Part shown: piece by piece, positions 9,625-18,702 of the stretch
Numbering within the stretch: position 1 is the first letter of the stretch
How the letters are laid out: each line of letters begins with the position of its first letter
Assembly (NCBI GenBank): GCA_023205875.1
Contig: CP060756.1
Location: forward strand, 310,001 to 374,000
Length of the DNA stretch: 64,000 nt
Direction of reading: 5' to 3'
DNA from: Chloropicon primus
Taxonomy: Eukaryota; Chlorophyta; Chloropicophyceae; Chloropicales; Chloropicaceae
Notes under the pieces: generated by a model
Seen by the model: the letters and a program-made list of their open reading frames with translations, nothing else
Told to the model about the DNA's origin: nothing
Database searches by the model: none
Program-made: the position numbers and the translations under genes

Positions 9625-10515
9625 TCATGTTATGAGGAGTATCGTGGGCTCTCTCTCGTCGTGGCTGTGGCGGTAAAACTTGAGGAAACCTCTTAGGGCG
9701 TAGGTCACTATGAAGATCGGGACGAATATCACGAGAATCCGGAACGTGTAGACGAAGGCCTCAAAGATCGTCGTCTCGCTCGTACTGACACCGATCACGA
9801 CATTCATGATCGTCAGGAGCAAGCAAAACTTGCAGAGGAACCTGTTGTGACCCTTGGACCAGAATCTTTGGAACATCGTTTGCCCTTCCTCAGCCTGAGC
9901 CTCCGCCTCCTGCGCGGCTCTCGAGTAACCTGGAATCAACCAGCCAACAAAAGCTGCGGGCGATGGCTCTTCGATCCGGGCTACGCGTCTTGGTGTTGGA
10001 ACAGTAAAGTCGCCGTTGAGCGGAGATCTGCATATCTCGCAGGTGATGTTCCCTTTCTCGTTTATCCACTTCTGAAGGCACCGTTTATGCACGTACTTCA
10101 AGGTGCCCGAGCACGAGCAAGGGCTTTCCAGTCTCGACTCCAAATCAAGCTCCTGGCATATACGGCACTCGAGCTCACCCTCCTCTGCTTCTGTTGAGAA
10201 GCTTGGTGATCTCGAAGGCGAGCACCCTTCGTCCCCTTGCCCCTGATCCCGCTCCCCCCGGTCGTCCTCTTCAGGCTCATCCACAACGACGACGTTCAGC
10301 ATGTGGATAGACTGGTGGCCCTCCTCCCTGCTCTGGATTTGAGCCGCAGTCTCTTCTTCAAGGCGCTCTTCTGCCCGAACAATGTCGATCCAAGTTTCTC
10401 TATCATTGATCTCCAACTGGCTGAGCGCTCGACTTCTTTGCCTCTCTCTCGTCACACGCCTCTCTTCCCTCTCCTGCATCTCCTTCCTCAGGAGATAAGA
10501 CGCAACGAAGGCCAT
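9625..10515 (-). CDS. MARCH-type RING-CH membrane E3 ubiquitin ligase
   Basis: A RINGv (C4HC3) domain is plain: CRICQELDLES, then CSCSGTLKYVHKRCLQKW, then CEICRSPL. Two hydrophobic segments follow near the C-terminus (FLCKFCLLLTIMNVVIGVS and an adjacent VIFVPIFIVTYAL segment), as in MARCH ligases anchored in endomembranes. I start it at the first in-frame ATG, 10515, giving 296 residues. The frame is open upstream to about 10605 but has no ATG there, so an upstream exon remains possible. The N-terminus is charged and coiled-coil-like (RKEMQEREERRVTRERQ). The target is unknown. Confidence 0.88.
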   Translation of the reverse strand: MAFVASYLLRKEMQEREERRVTRERQRSRALSQLEINDRETWIDIVRAEERLEEETAAQIQSREEGHQSIHMLNVVVVDEPEEDDRGERDQGQGDEGCSPSRSPSFSTEAEEGELECRICQELDLESRLESPCSCSGTLKYVHKRCLQKWINEKGNITCEICRSPLNGDFTVPTPRRVARIEEPSPAAFVGWLIPGYSRAAQEAEAQAEEGQTMFQRFWSKGHNRFLCKFCLLLTIMNVVIGVSTSETTIFEAFVYTFRILVIFVPIFIVTYALRGFLKFYRHSHDEREPTILLIT

Positions 10516-11283
10516 CCTTGTTGTGTTGGGTTGTCTTCTGATGTCTCCAAGACCACCTTTCACAGTCTCATGCTTGCCGCTGGCTATGTCAACCTTCTTG
10601 GGCACAACGTACAGACCTCACACAAGTTCTCGGTGGGTGGCACTTGTCCGGTTACGAAAACGAAGAGAGTCTGTCCAACCAATGGGCACCTATGAACCAC
10701 ACCTCCTCCCCCTGTGCTTGTCCTTCAAGTACGTTGTCTTCTCGCCCCTCCCAAGGCTTTGGAAAGGTAGCGCTCGTCAGTAACGTGAGCAAAGAACGCA
10801 GCCAGTGGAGACCTGTGAGCCACCGCCTCCAGTGTCCTTCAAGCGTGCTGCCCTGTCTACTCAAACGTGTTCCCTTTGCCAAGGAGCCCACGCGTCACGT
10901 GCTGGGGTATACGATTTTTTGATGATTCCCCTCCCCCCCTTGAGGTTGAAGAGCAAAGCAAGGTAACGGAAGGGAGACAGCCGTGCTGGAAGGGAGACAG
11001 CCGGGCAGGAGTGATGGAAAGAGAGAGAGGAGGGAAGTAAGATCGTTCTCTTTGTCATTCATTTGAGCAGTCTCTTGTGACAACCAACGCAGTGGCGAGG
11101 ATTTGAGGACCCGAACGTGGAGAAGGGAAGGAAGCTTTTCTGCGTCTTGAAAATCTTCTTGAAAATCTTTGAAAAGGAACCGAGGAGGAACCTTGGGGGT
11201 GCTGCTAGTGCACTTGGGATGCTCGAAGCAGGACCAATGGTCGTTGCTAAAGCCCCGAACACTTGATCCACGGTTTCTTTGAA
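10516..11283. other. Intergenic region with 3'-flank repeat, copy 1
   Basis: No gene is seen in 10516-11169. From about 11170 to 11283 lies the 3' flank of the repeat-protein gene. It is nearly identical to 14528-14620: the block running from GGGATGCTCGAAGCAGGACC to the stop codon differs at two positions only. Copy 1 carries an extra insert of about 18 bp (GGTGCTGCTAGTGCACTT). Confidence 0.8.
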
Positions 11284-13977
11284 TTAAGGCACGTGAACTG
11301 TCTTCGACATGCCATTACCACGAACACCGTCAGTCGGCCTGACCACGCCTTCCGCTTTCTTGGCCTTGACGGTCACGTCGTTGCGGTTTCCTCGAGCCAA
11401 GGCGCGGAGCCTGTTGCGATCAGATTTCTTGGCCTTGATGGTCACGTCGTTGCGGTTTCCGCGAGCCATGGCGCGGAGCCTGTTGCGACCCGATTTCTTG
11501 GCCTTGACGGTCACGTCGTTGCGGTTTCCACGAGCCATGGCGCGGAGCCTGTTGCGATCCGCTTTCTTGGCCTTGACGGTCACGTCGTTGCGGTTTCCCT
11601 CGGCCTGTGCCTCAACACGATTTTCGACAGCATTCTCATAAGCTGAAGCCTTCACTGTGTTGCCCTCACCACGAGCCACGGCATCAACGTCATTTATGAA
11701 AGCACGTTTAGAAGCACTAGCAGTCACTGTATTGCCCTCACCACGAGCCACGGCACCAACATCATTCATTTCAGCAGTCTCATAAGCTTCGGCAGTCACA
11801 TTGTTGCCCTCACCACGAGCCACGGCACCAACATCATTCATGAAAGCAAAATCATAAGCTTTGGCAGTCACTGTATTGCCATCACCACGAGCCACGGCAC
11901 CAACGTCATTCATGGTAGCAGTCTCAGAAGCTTTGGCAGTCACTGTATTGCCCTCACCACGAGCCACGGCATCAACGTCATTTATGAAAGCACGTTTAGA
12001 AGCACTAGCAGTCACTGTATTGCCATCACCACGAGCCACGGCACCAACATCATTCATGAGAGCAAAATCATAAGCTTCGGCAGTCACATTGTTGCCCTCA
12101 CCACGAGCCACGGCACCAACGTCATTCATGGTAGCAGCATTAGAAGAAAAAGCCGTCACATTGTTGCCCTCACCACGAGCCACGGCACCAACGTCATTCA
12201 TGGCAGCACCAGAATCAGCAGTAGCAGTGACTTTGTTCTCATCACCGCGAGCCACGGCATCAACGTGATTCATGTTAGCAGTCTCAGAAGCTTCGGCAGT
12301 CACTGTGTTGTTATCACCATGAGCCACGGCATCAACATCATTCATGAGAGCATCAGAAAAAGCAGAAGCCATCACTGTGTTGTTCTCACCACGAGCCACG
12401 GCACCAACATCATTCATGGTAGCGGTAAACTCAGCAGTTGCAGTCACTGTATTGCCCTCACCACGAGTCACCGCATGAACATCATTTATGGTAGCAGTCT
12501 CAGAAGCTTTGGCAGTCACTGTATTGCCATCACCACGAGCCACGGCACCAACATCATTCATGGTAGCAGCATTAAAAGAAAAAGCCTGCACTTCATTGCC
12601 ATCACCACGAGCCACGGCACCAACATCATTCATGGTAGCAGCATTAGAAGAAAAAGCCGTCACTGTGTTGCCCTCACCACTTGCCACGGCACCAACATCA
12701 TTCATGGTAGCAGTCTCAGAAGCTGAAGCCATCACTGTGTTGCCAACACCACTTGCCACGGCATCAACATCATTCATGGTAGCAAAATCATCAGCTTCGG
12801 CAGTCACTGTGTTGTCCTCACCGCGAGCCGCGGCACCAACATCATTCATGGTAGCAGTCTCAGAAGCTGAAGCCATCACTGTGTTGCCCTCGCCACGAGC
12901 CACGGCATCAACATCATTCATGGTAGCAAAATCATCAGCTTCGGCAGTCACTGTGTTGTCCTCACCGCGAGCCGCGGCACCAACATCATTCATGGTAGCA
13001 TCAGAAAGAGCAGAAGCCATCACTGTGTTGCCCTCGCCACGAGCCACGGCATCAACATCATTCATGTTAGCATGAAATTCAGCAGTTGCAGTCACTGTGT
13101 TATCCTCACCGCGAGCCACGGCATCAACATCATTCATGGTAGCAAACTCAGCAGCTGCAGTCACTGTGTTGTCCTCACCGCGAGCCGCGGCACCAACATC
13201 ATTCATGGTAGCATTCCCAGAAGCTTGGGCATTCACTGTGTTGTCCTCACCATGAGCCACGGCACCAACACGATTCATGTCAGCACCAATTTCAGCAGTT
13301 GCAGTCACTGTGTTGCCATCACCACGAGCCACGGCATCAACGTCATTCATGGTAGTAGCCAAATAAGCTTCGGCAGTCACTGTGTTGTCATCATCATGAG
13401 CCACGGCACCAACGTCATTCATGGTAGCACCAGAATCAGCAAAAGTCTTAGAAGCTTGAGCAGTCACTGTATTGTCGTCACCATGAGCCACGGCATCAAT
13501 GTGATTCATGTCAGCACCAACAGAAGAAGCAGAGACGGTGTTCCCCGAGCCGACAGCCGAAGCGCGGAGGTCATTGTCGTTCCCGCCGTCAGCCGTAGCA
13601 CTTGCGGTGGACGACGAACCTTTTGCTTCGCCCGTCAACATTCCGTCACCAGAAACCTCGGTCATGACGATCTCACCCGCACCACTCGTGGAGGCGGTGC
13701 TGCTGCCTTGAGCAGCGCCATCGGTGGTCATCGCCATGACCTCTGCTTTGGTGTCTCCGGCGTCGGCCTCAGCGGAGGCCATGAACGTGCCGCTGCCGTC
13801 GACTTCCGCCTTGCTTGTTTCGCTCGCGATGCCAATACCGCTGCTCCCAACGGTGCTCGCCTTGGACCTTCCGTAGCTGTGGGGCCTCCCCCACCTCTGG
13901 CCGTCCACAGGCGTGGCGGCGGCCACCACCACCACCACGGCCAGCCAAACGCACAACCACTCGACGTTCTTTTTCAT
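11284..13977 (-). CDS. Secreted beta-repeat protein with about 30 tandem 23-24-residue repeats
   Basis: 897 residues from the ATG at 13977; the frame is open about 18 codons further upstream but without ATG. A signal peptide is clear (MKKNVEWLCVWLAVVVVVAAATPVDG). A Ser/Thr/Ala/Gly-rich region of about 120 residues comes next, then about 26 repeats of about 24 residues with core MNDVGAVARGDGNTVTA. Four basic repeats with core RNRLRAMARGNRNDVTVKAKK end the protein. Alternating V/A positions flanked by N and G suggest a strand-turn-strand unit as in curlin or beta-solenoid proteins, so an amyloid-like or cell-surface fibre is my inference. The mature chain has no cysteine. At DNA level the units are 69-72 bp and often nearly identical, which points to recent homogenisation. 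No family recognised. Confidence 0.85.
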   Translation of the reverse strand: MKKNVEWLCVWLAVVVVVAAATPVDGQRWGRPHSYGRSKASTVGSSGIGIASETSKAEVDGSGTFMASAEADAGDTKAEVMAMTTDGAAQGSSTASTSGAGEIVMTEVSGDGMLTGEAKGSSSTASATADGGNDNDLRASAVGSGNTVSASSVGADMNHIDAVAHGDDNTVTAQASKTFADSGATMNDVGAVAHDDDNTVTAEAYLATTMNDVDAVARGDGNTVTATAEIGADMNRVGAVAHGEDNTVNAQASGNATMNDVGAAARGEDNTVTAAAEFATMNDVDAVARGEDNTVTATAEFHANMNDVDAVARGEGNTVMASALSDATMNDVGAAARGEDNTVTAEADDFATMNDVDAVARGEGNTVMASASETATMNDVGAAARGEDNTVTAEADDFATMNDVDAVASGVGNTVMASASETATMNDVGAVASGEGNTVTAFSSNAATMNDVGAVARGDGNEVQAFSFNAATMNDVGAVARGDGNTVTAKASETATINDVHAVTRGEGNTVTATAEFTATMNDVGAVARGENNTVMASAFSDALMNDVDAVAHGDNNTVTAEASETANMNHVDAVARGDENKVTATADSGAAMNDVGAVARGEGNNVTAFSSNAATMNDVGAVARGEGNNVTAEAYDFALMNDVGAVARGDGNTVTASASKRAFINDVDAVARGEGNTVTAKASETATMNDVGAVARGDGNTVTAKAYDFAFMNDVGAVARGEGNNVTAEAYETAEMNDVGAVARGEGNTVTASASKRAFINDVDAVARGEGNTVKASAYENAVENRVEAQAEGNRNDVTVKAKKADRNRLRAMARGNRNDVTVKAKKSGRNRLRAMARGNRNDVTIKAKKSDRNRLRALARGNRNDVTVKAKKAEGVVRPTDGVRGNGMSKTVHVP
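11430..13560. repeat. Coding tandem repeat, period about 72 bp (69 bp at the 3' end)
   Basis: The DNA under the protein repeats. Recurrent blocks on the + strand are CACCACGAGCCACGGC, ACCAACATCATTCATGG and GCAGTCACTGT. Some two-unit blocks recur (for example around 12760-12900 and 12880-13020), so expansion has occurred by pairs as well as single units. Confidence 0.9.
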
Positions 13978-14864
13978 TTTTTCATTTTTTTTCCAGTTGG
14001 TGTTGTTGTTGCTCGGCTCCGCAGCGGTCAACCACCGAGCGGCTTCTGCTCGCGTCGCTTCGCTCCCTCCCTCCTCTCCGTTCCGTTCCGTTTCCCTTCA
14101 CGAAGAGAAAAGCGCTTTCGACGGAGGGGTTCCCTTCCTGCGCGTCGTGTCGTTTCGTTGCGTTGTCGTGGACGCGTTCTCGTCCCCTCGTCCCCTCCCT
14201 CTCCCTCTGGTGGTCGCCTTCCTCCCCTCCTCCCCTCTCCTCTGCCCGGGCGTTAATTCTCTCGGGCCTCATCCGTTAGCCACGGAACCACAGCACTCGG
14301 GAATTCTCCTCGAACTTGGCGAACCCGAGGAGAGGAGAGGAGAGGAGAGGAGAGGCCTCGGGAGAGACGGGGACGGGGGTTGGGCAAGGAGAGAGACGAG
14401 GACGGAGGGAACCTCCTCCTGTCCTGTTGAGGAGATTCCTGCCCCGGTTTCGAAAGATCCGGCAGGAGCTGAAAGAGGGAATAACATGCATAAAAAAAGG
14501 ACAACTTTTGTGTGTACTTTTTGAACTTGAAAAGGAACAAAGGAGGAACCTTGGGATGCTCGAAGCAGGACCAGTGGTCGTTGCGAAAGCCCCGAACACT
14601 TGATCCACGGTTTCTTTGAATTAAGGCAACTCGGCTTCTGTGTTCCCTGTGCGATTACCACGAACAGGGGCAGGCTTGACCTCCTTGCCTTCAAGGCGGA
14701 GCAAGCAAGCAATAGGGGAACGGTGGGAGAGTTTGAAGGGGAGGAGGACGGGGGTTATGTTTGTTTCGACTAGATGATGAGGCACGTCTCAGGGATTCCA
14801 TTGCCGTCCATAAGATAGCTCTCTCGTGAGAAAGGTGAAAGTGGAGGAAGGATCAAGGTGTACA
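13978..14864. other. Region upstream of the repeat-protein gene
   Basis: Contains poly-T next to the ATG, a (GAGAG)n tract at about 14327-14352, the gene relic at 14528-14690 and the 5' region of the GT29 gene. No further gene is recognised. Confidence 0.5.
14528..14690 (-). pseudogene. Truncated relic of a second copy of the repeat-protein gene (3' end only)
   Basis: 14528-14620 is nearly identical to the 3' flank of the gene at 11284. It is followed by an in-position stop (14621-14623) and a short coding-like tail, EVKPAPVRGNRTGN, which aligns with VVRPTDGVRGNG at the end of the intact protein. No repeats are found beyond it. It is on the same strand as the intact gene and just upstream, so it is best read as the leftover 3' end of a tandem duplicate. 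The non-coding flank is better conserved than the coding tail. Confidence 0.75.
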
Positions 14865-17157
14865 ATGCCCACAAAAGCTATGAAGCGTAGGAGGCCCAAG
14901 AGGTAAGTCTCGTCCTTTTCGAGAGCACGATTCTCTCAGCTCGAGCTCTGGAATGATTCGGACATTCTGACTCACTCCCGAATTCTTTCTCAAATCGTCG
15001 GCGTGCTCTAGGCTCATCTGGTTTCCTGTCCTCCTCGGATTCTGCATCTTGACCGTCATTGTGGCAAGGGGCAACTTCTTAGGGCTTCAGAAGCTGGAGT
15101 CGGAGCTGAGTCACGTTGACTCCAGGCCCGAATCTTCTGTAATTCCTGAAGCCAAGGCAGAGGAACCCAAGGCAGAGGAGGTGAAGGAGGAGCGGCCCCT
15201 CATAGGAAAGGAGTTTGAGCAGACGGTCAAGTCGCAGTTCTCGGAGGTGTTCTCGGGCTCTTCAGCCAACTCGTCCAGCCTCGACAAGTTTTCTGAAAGG
15301 CTCTTCCATAGAGAGGTCCGGAGGATGGAGACCGAGCTGAAGAACGAGATGCAGAGGGAGACCTGGAAGCTTAAGCAGAAGGATGGGAAGATCAAGAAGC
15401 TCAAGGTCCAGAGGATTTTCGAGGCAGACGAGCTGGAGTATTACAAGGAGCGCCGGTCCAAGGACGCCAAGAGGGTACTGAAAGTGTTCTCATCAAGTGC
15501 CTTCGGCTGCATGGATACCGAGGGATGCAAGAAAGCGATGGAGTTTCAGATAAAAATGGATTTGAGTTTTGACGCCGATGCTTTTGCTGTTCCGTACGAA
15601 GAGCCTTGCATCGTTCAGGAGAATGGCACAGAAGTCGCCACCATGGAGAACTGTGATCAGAGCAAGAACGCCTTTGCACCTCATGACATGTGCTCGGTGG
15701 TAGGAAACAGCGGCGTGATGAAAAGATCGAACAAGGGCGTTGTCATCAACAAGTCGAGCGCCGTGTTCAGAATCAATCAGGCTCCAACTTCCGGCCACGT
15801 AGGGGACGTCGGCATGCCATTCTCAGGGGAGAAGAGAACCTACAGGGTGTTGAACAACGCTTGGGCTCAAATTTATGCTGGAATCTTCCACAACCACCGC
15901 CACTACGAGTTCAAGAGACTCCCGTTGGAGAAAAACTGCACGCTGATGCTCACGCGAAGCCAGCCTCACACGTACCTCGCGCTCGTCGAGAACCTCAGGA
16001 AGAACGGCAGGGAGGACGTAAAGGTGTATCAGATCTCTCAGAGCATGATGCAAAGGGCCAGGGAGGTCATGATAAACTACAGAATGCTCTCGGATCGAAT
16101 CGCAGAAATGGAGCACAGGTGGAAGCAGAACCAAGTCAAGGGAGGGACTACCCCTTCCACGGGTTTCGTGGGAATATTGCTCGCCAAGCGACTGTGCTCG
16201 CAAGTAAATGTGTTCGGCTTGAGCAAAGAGGCGTCAAGGGATAAATCGAGCTCGACCTGGTCTTACCATTACTTCCAGCACTCGCACAAGAACATTGATT
16301 TGCCTGCAGCGGAGCTGCGAGCCCATCCTCACCACTCTTTCAGGCTCGAAGGGGTAATCCTAAACCATTTCCTTGAGGCCGGGGTGGTCGCGCACGAGGA
16401 GTTAGGGGTGTCCCCCGCAGGTGGCCTCCCACTCGACTGGGGGGACTTTGGATCCGGATCCAAGGAGAAGAAGTCTGATCACACCTTTGGTTGCCCCGTC
16501 GTGAGAAAGCCTGATTCAGATTGCGGTGGCGGGGGGGAGAAACAAAGGGATGATGCCGAGGCCGCCGTAAAGGAGGAGCCTGCCAAAGTCTCGGTCTCGT
16601 CGGAGAAGAGTGAAATCGGAGAGGAGCAAGTTGTCGACTCTGGTTCGTCGAAGAGGGGTTTAGCTTCAGGGGATAGCAGCGGGAGACAAAGGAGCTCCAA
16701 GAGAGCCCCGAGCTCCAGAAGGACGGAGGAGCCCAGAGGGAGCGATGGGGCAAACGCCACCACCACCGAGACAAGGCGGGGGAGGAGCAACAACGGCAAG
16801 CGGAGAGTGAGGCAATCGACTCAGGTCATCACGAAAAGAAACCACGACAGGGCGAAGGCGGCCGTGCCTCGGGGTGCCACGCAGAGCAAAGAGCTCCAGG
16901 AGCTCGAAGAGATCTTGCGGGCTCAGGAGGAGCAGAATGAGAAGGCGAAGAAGGCGAAGAAGCCAGCGCAGAATCTGAAGCACACGCCTTTGGACAAGAT
17001 CAAGGATCCTGAGGTGCGCAAGAGGGAAGAGGCTTGGCGGGCTGAGGAGGCGAAGATGAGTGGCGCACAAATCGATGCCAACTGCCTGGCCAAGGGCAGC
17101 AGCGACCCTTGCTTCCAGCGTTGGATGAAGGGCGTCACCCGGGTCGAAAAGCAATAG
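14865..17157 (+). CDS. GT29 sialyltransferase-like Golgi glycosyltransferase with long charged C-terminal tail
   Basis: Two exons, 14865-14902 and 15012-17157, about 727 residues. Exon 1 encodes MPTKAMKRRRPKR, and the join gives a type II membrane anchor (LIWFPVLLGFCILTVIVARG). GT29 sialylmotifs are visible: L (CSVVGNSGVMKRSNKG with NQAPT, from about residue 239), S (GTTPSTGFVGILLAKRLC, about 390) and VS (HSFRLE, HxxxxE, about 453). After the catalytic domain comes a tail of about 265 residues, Lys/Glu/Ser-rich and partly coiled coil, that GT29 enzymes do not normally have. Acceptor and donor are unknown; plant and algal members need not be true sialyltransferases. Confidence 0.88.
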
Positions 17158-17247
17158 AGCGGGGGTGGTGGATCAAAAACTTATCAGGGGGAAAACTTTA
17201 ATCCAACGCCCAAAGAAAAAAAATGCGTCACAGCTCTTGCTTCTTGC

Positions 17248-17871
17248 TCAAAACCACCTTCTCCTGGTGTTTTTAGGCGACTGCGGGTTAAACATCACCT
17301 CCAGACTTTCGCCGCTCGTTTCCAAGACCACCCCTGCCGGGATGCCGTCCAGGATGAACTGGTAGGCTTTGTCGTAGGTCTCCTCCCAGTTTCCCGTCAC
17401 CTGCTGCTTCTCAACCCCGCTTATTATGCGGCCCAGGCCCGTTGCAACCTCCATGGCAAGGAGCACACTGGGCAGCGGTTGCAGAATCGAGGCCAGGGCG
17501 TCGTGGTGTCGAAGGCCGACGCCTCTTTCCACTGCCTCTTTCTTCAGGCCTTCGTACCTCGTGAGGGCCTCCTGGGGCACCAAGGGCAGCACCGCCACGA
17601 GGTGGTGGCTGGACTCCAGGACCACCATGGGCCACACGCGCGGGCACACCTCCACCACCTGCTCGTAAAGCGGGGAGTTGCTGTTGTTGTACTCCGAGGC
17701 AGCCTTCGTCTGCTCGACGAGGGCCGAGCCAAGTTCCACGTCGTCCGGGACAGCACAAGACCACGCCGTCGCGGCGGACTGCTTCCTGTGCTTCCTCTCT
17801 GCAAGAGGAAAGCGCCGAGAGATGGGCACGTACCCGTTATCCTTGGTCACCACCCAGACCCCTCGCAACAT
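17248..17871 (-). CDS. AP5M1: AP-5 complex mu subunit, N-terminal longin part only
   Basis: 207 residues, one exon. GVWVVTKDNGYVPISRRFPL and WPMVVLESSHHLVAVLPL, then LGRIISGVE, match the N-terminal region of AP-5 mu as I know it from plants (IRALWIF..SRRFPVVEK, WPIALHTKALYSILVLPL, FGDIISGD). The subunit belongs to the late-endosomal AP-5 coat. The usual C-terminal mu-homology domain is missing: the frame ends at NTRRRWF, and the next gene on the other strand ends only 90 bp away. Either this species has a longin-only protein or the C-terminal half is elsewhere. It starts 71 nt after the DPH3 stop on the same strand. Confidence 0.75.
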   Translation of the reverse strand: MLRGVWVVTKDNGYVPISRRFPLAERKHRKQSAATAWSCAVPDDVELGSALVEQTKAASEYNNSNSPLYEQVVEVCPRVWPMVVLESSHHLVAVLPLVPQEALTRYEGLKKEAVERGVGLRHHDALASILQPLPSVLLAMEVATGLGRIISGVEKQQVTGNWEETYDKAYQFILDGIPAGVVLETSGESLEVMFNPQSPKNTRRRWF

Positions 17872-17942
17872 GTTTGCTTCTTCTTCTTGCTTTGCTTCTT
17901 TTCTCTCACGCTCACGCGGCGCGCCTCTCTTGTGTCTTCCTT

Positions 17943-18212
17943 TCACGCTGCGATGGCCTTCGCTCCTGCTGGCGGCACGACCGACTCCAACTTGTCCGCG
18001 CTCCTTATTCTCTCCTGAGCCTTGACCAACTCCGACTGACCGTACTCCACCATCACGACAAGGCTGCAACTCGGGCAGTACGCTATCTCTTCTCCCGCTT
18101 CGAGCTCTTCCATGGTGATTTGAAACAAGTCCCCGCAAGGACACTCGTACGTGAAAGCCTCCAACTCGAGGTCATACTTCATGTCGTTGAGGTTCACTTC
18201 CTCGTACGCCAT
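17943..18212 (-). CDS. DPH3: DPH3 (KTI11), CSL-type zinc finger protein
   Basis: 89 residues, one exon. The CSL zinc ribbon is complete: C24-P-C26 and C46-P-S-C49, with MEELEAGEEIAYCPSCSL. DPH3 donates electrons to the radical-SAM enzyme of diphthamide synthesis and serves Elongator-dependent tRNA modification. Length is normal; the last 25 residues are variable and Ala-rich. It is followed at 71 nt by the AP-5 mu gene on the same strand. Confidence 0.96.
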   Translation of the reverse strand: MAYEEVNLNDMKYDLELEAFTYECPCGDLFQITMEELEAGEEIAYCPSCSLVVMVEYGQSELVKAQERIRSADKLESVVPPAGAKAIAA

Positions 18213-18702
18213 GGCGCCGTCCCCTCGCCCCTCCCTCTCTCTCTTCTCCCTCGTGCGCAGGGGAACGACGAAAATGAAGCTCCGCCGCAGAAGCGGCTGC
18301 AGACTTAGACTTGGCCTTGGCCTTGGCAGAGGAGAGGAAAAGAGAGGAGTGCATGCTTTGCTTGCTTTGCATGCTTTGCATGCTTGCTTGAAGGAATGGA
18401 AGGGGCGGTTGCTTTTCTTGGTTCCGATTGGTGAACGAGGAGGAAGTCCACTAGCCTTGCCTGGTCACTCTCAGAAGGTTTGGATGGATTCATGTCTCGT
18501 CGTCCAGAGGGAGGCTGCGACGACGACGAGGTGCAAGCTGATCTGATGCTGGCTGATGATGCTGGCTTTTTGAGGGAGGAGAGGCGGGTGGTTCGGCAAC
18601 GATCAAAAATGATGGTGTTACAAATCGTGGTTGTAGGCGGCAGGCGCACCTCGCACTTTTGCGTTTGATCCGGATGCCGACGACGATCGCCGAGGCCTTG
18701 CG
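18213..18702. other. Intergenic region with small GCATGCTTT repeats
   Basis: Upstream DNA of DPH3. At 18351-18391 there are five short GCATGCTTT/GCTTGCTTT units. TTACA at about 18618 is a possible poly(A) signal (TGTAA on the minus strand) for the four-TM gene. No gene seen. Confidence 0.5.

Noticed and set aside
9625-10605. Start of the MARCH-type gene at 10605
   Set aside because: That codon is GTG, not ATG; the first in-frame ATG is at 10515.
11861-14256. Open + strand frames through the repeat-protein gene
   Set aside because: Repeat arrays with fixed multiples of three stay open in several frames. Only the minus-strand frame has a signal peptide and sensible repeats.
11170-14690. Flanking direct repeats of the repeat-protein gene as ends of a mobile element
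   Set aside because: The left copy is the natural 3' flank of the gene, and the right copy includes part of the coding tail and stop in the same relation. A tandem duplication relic explains it better; no transposase or terminal inverted repeat is seen.
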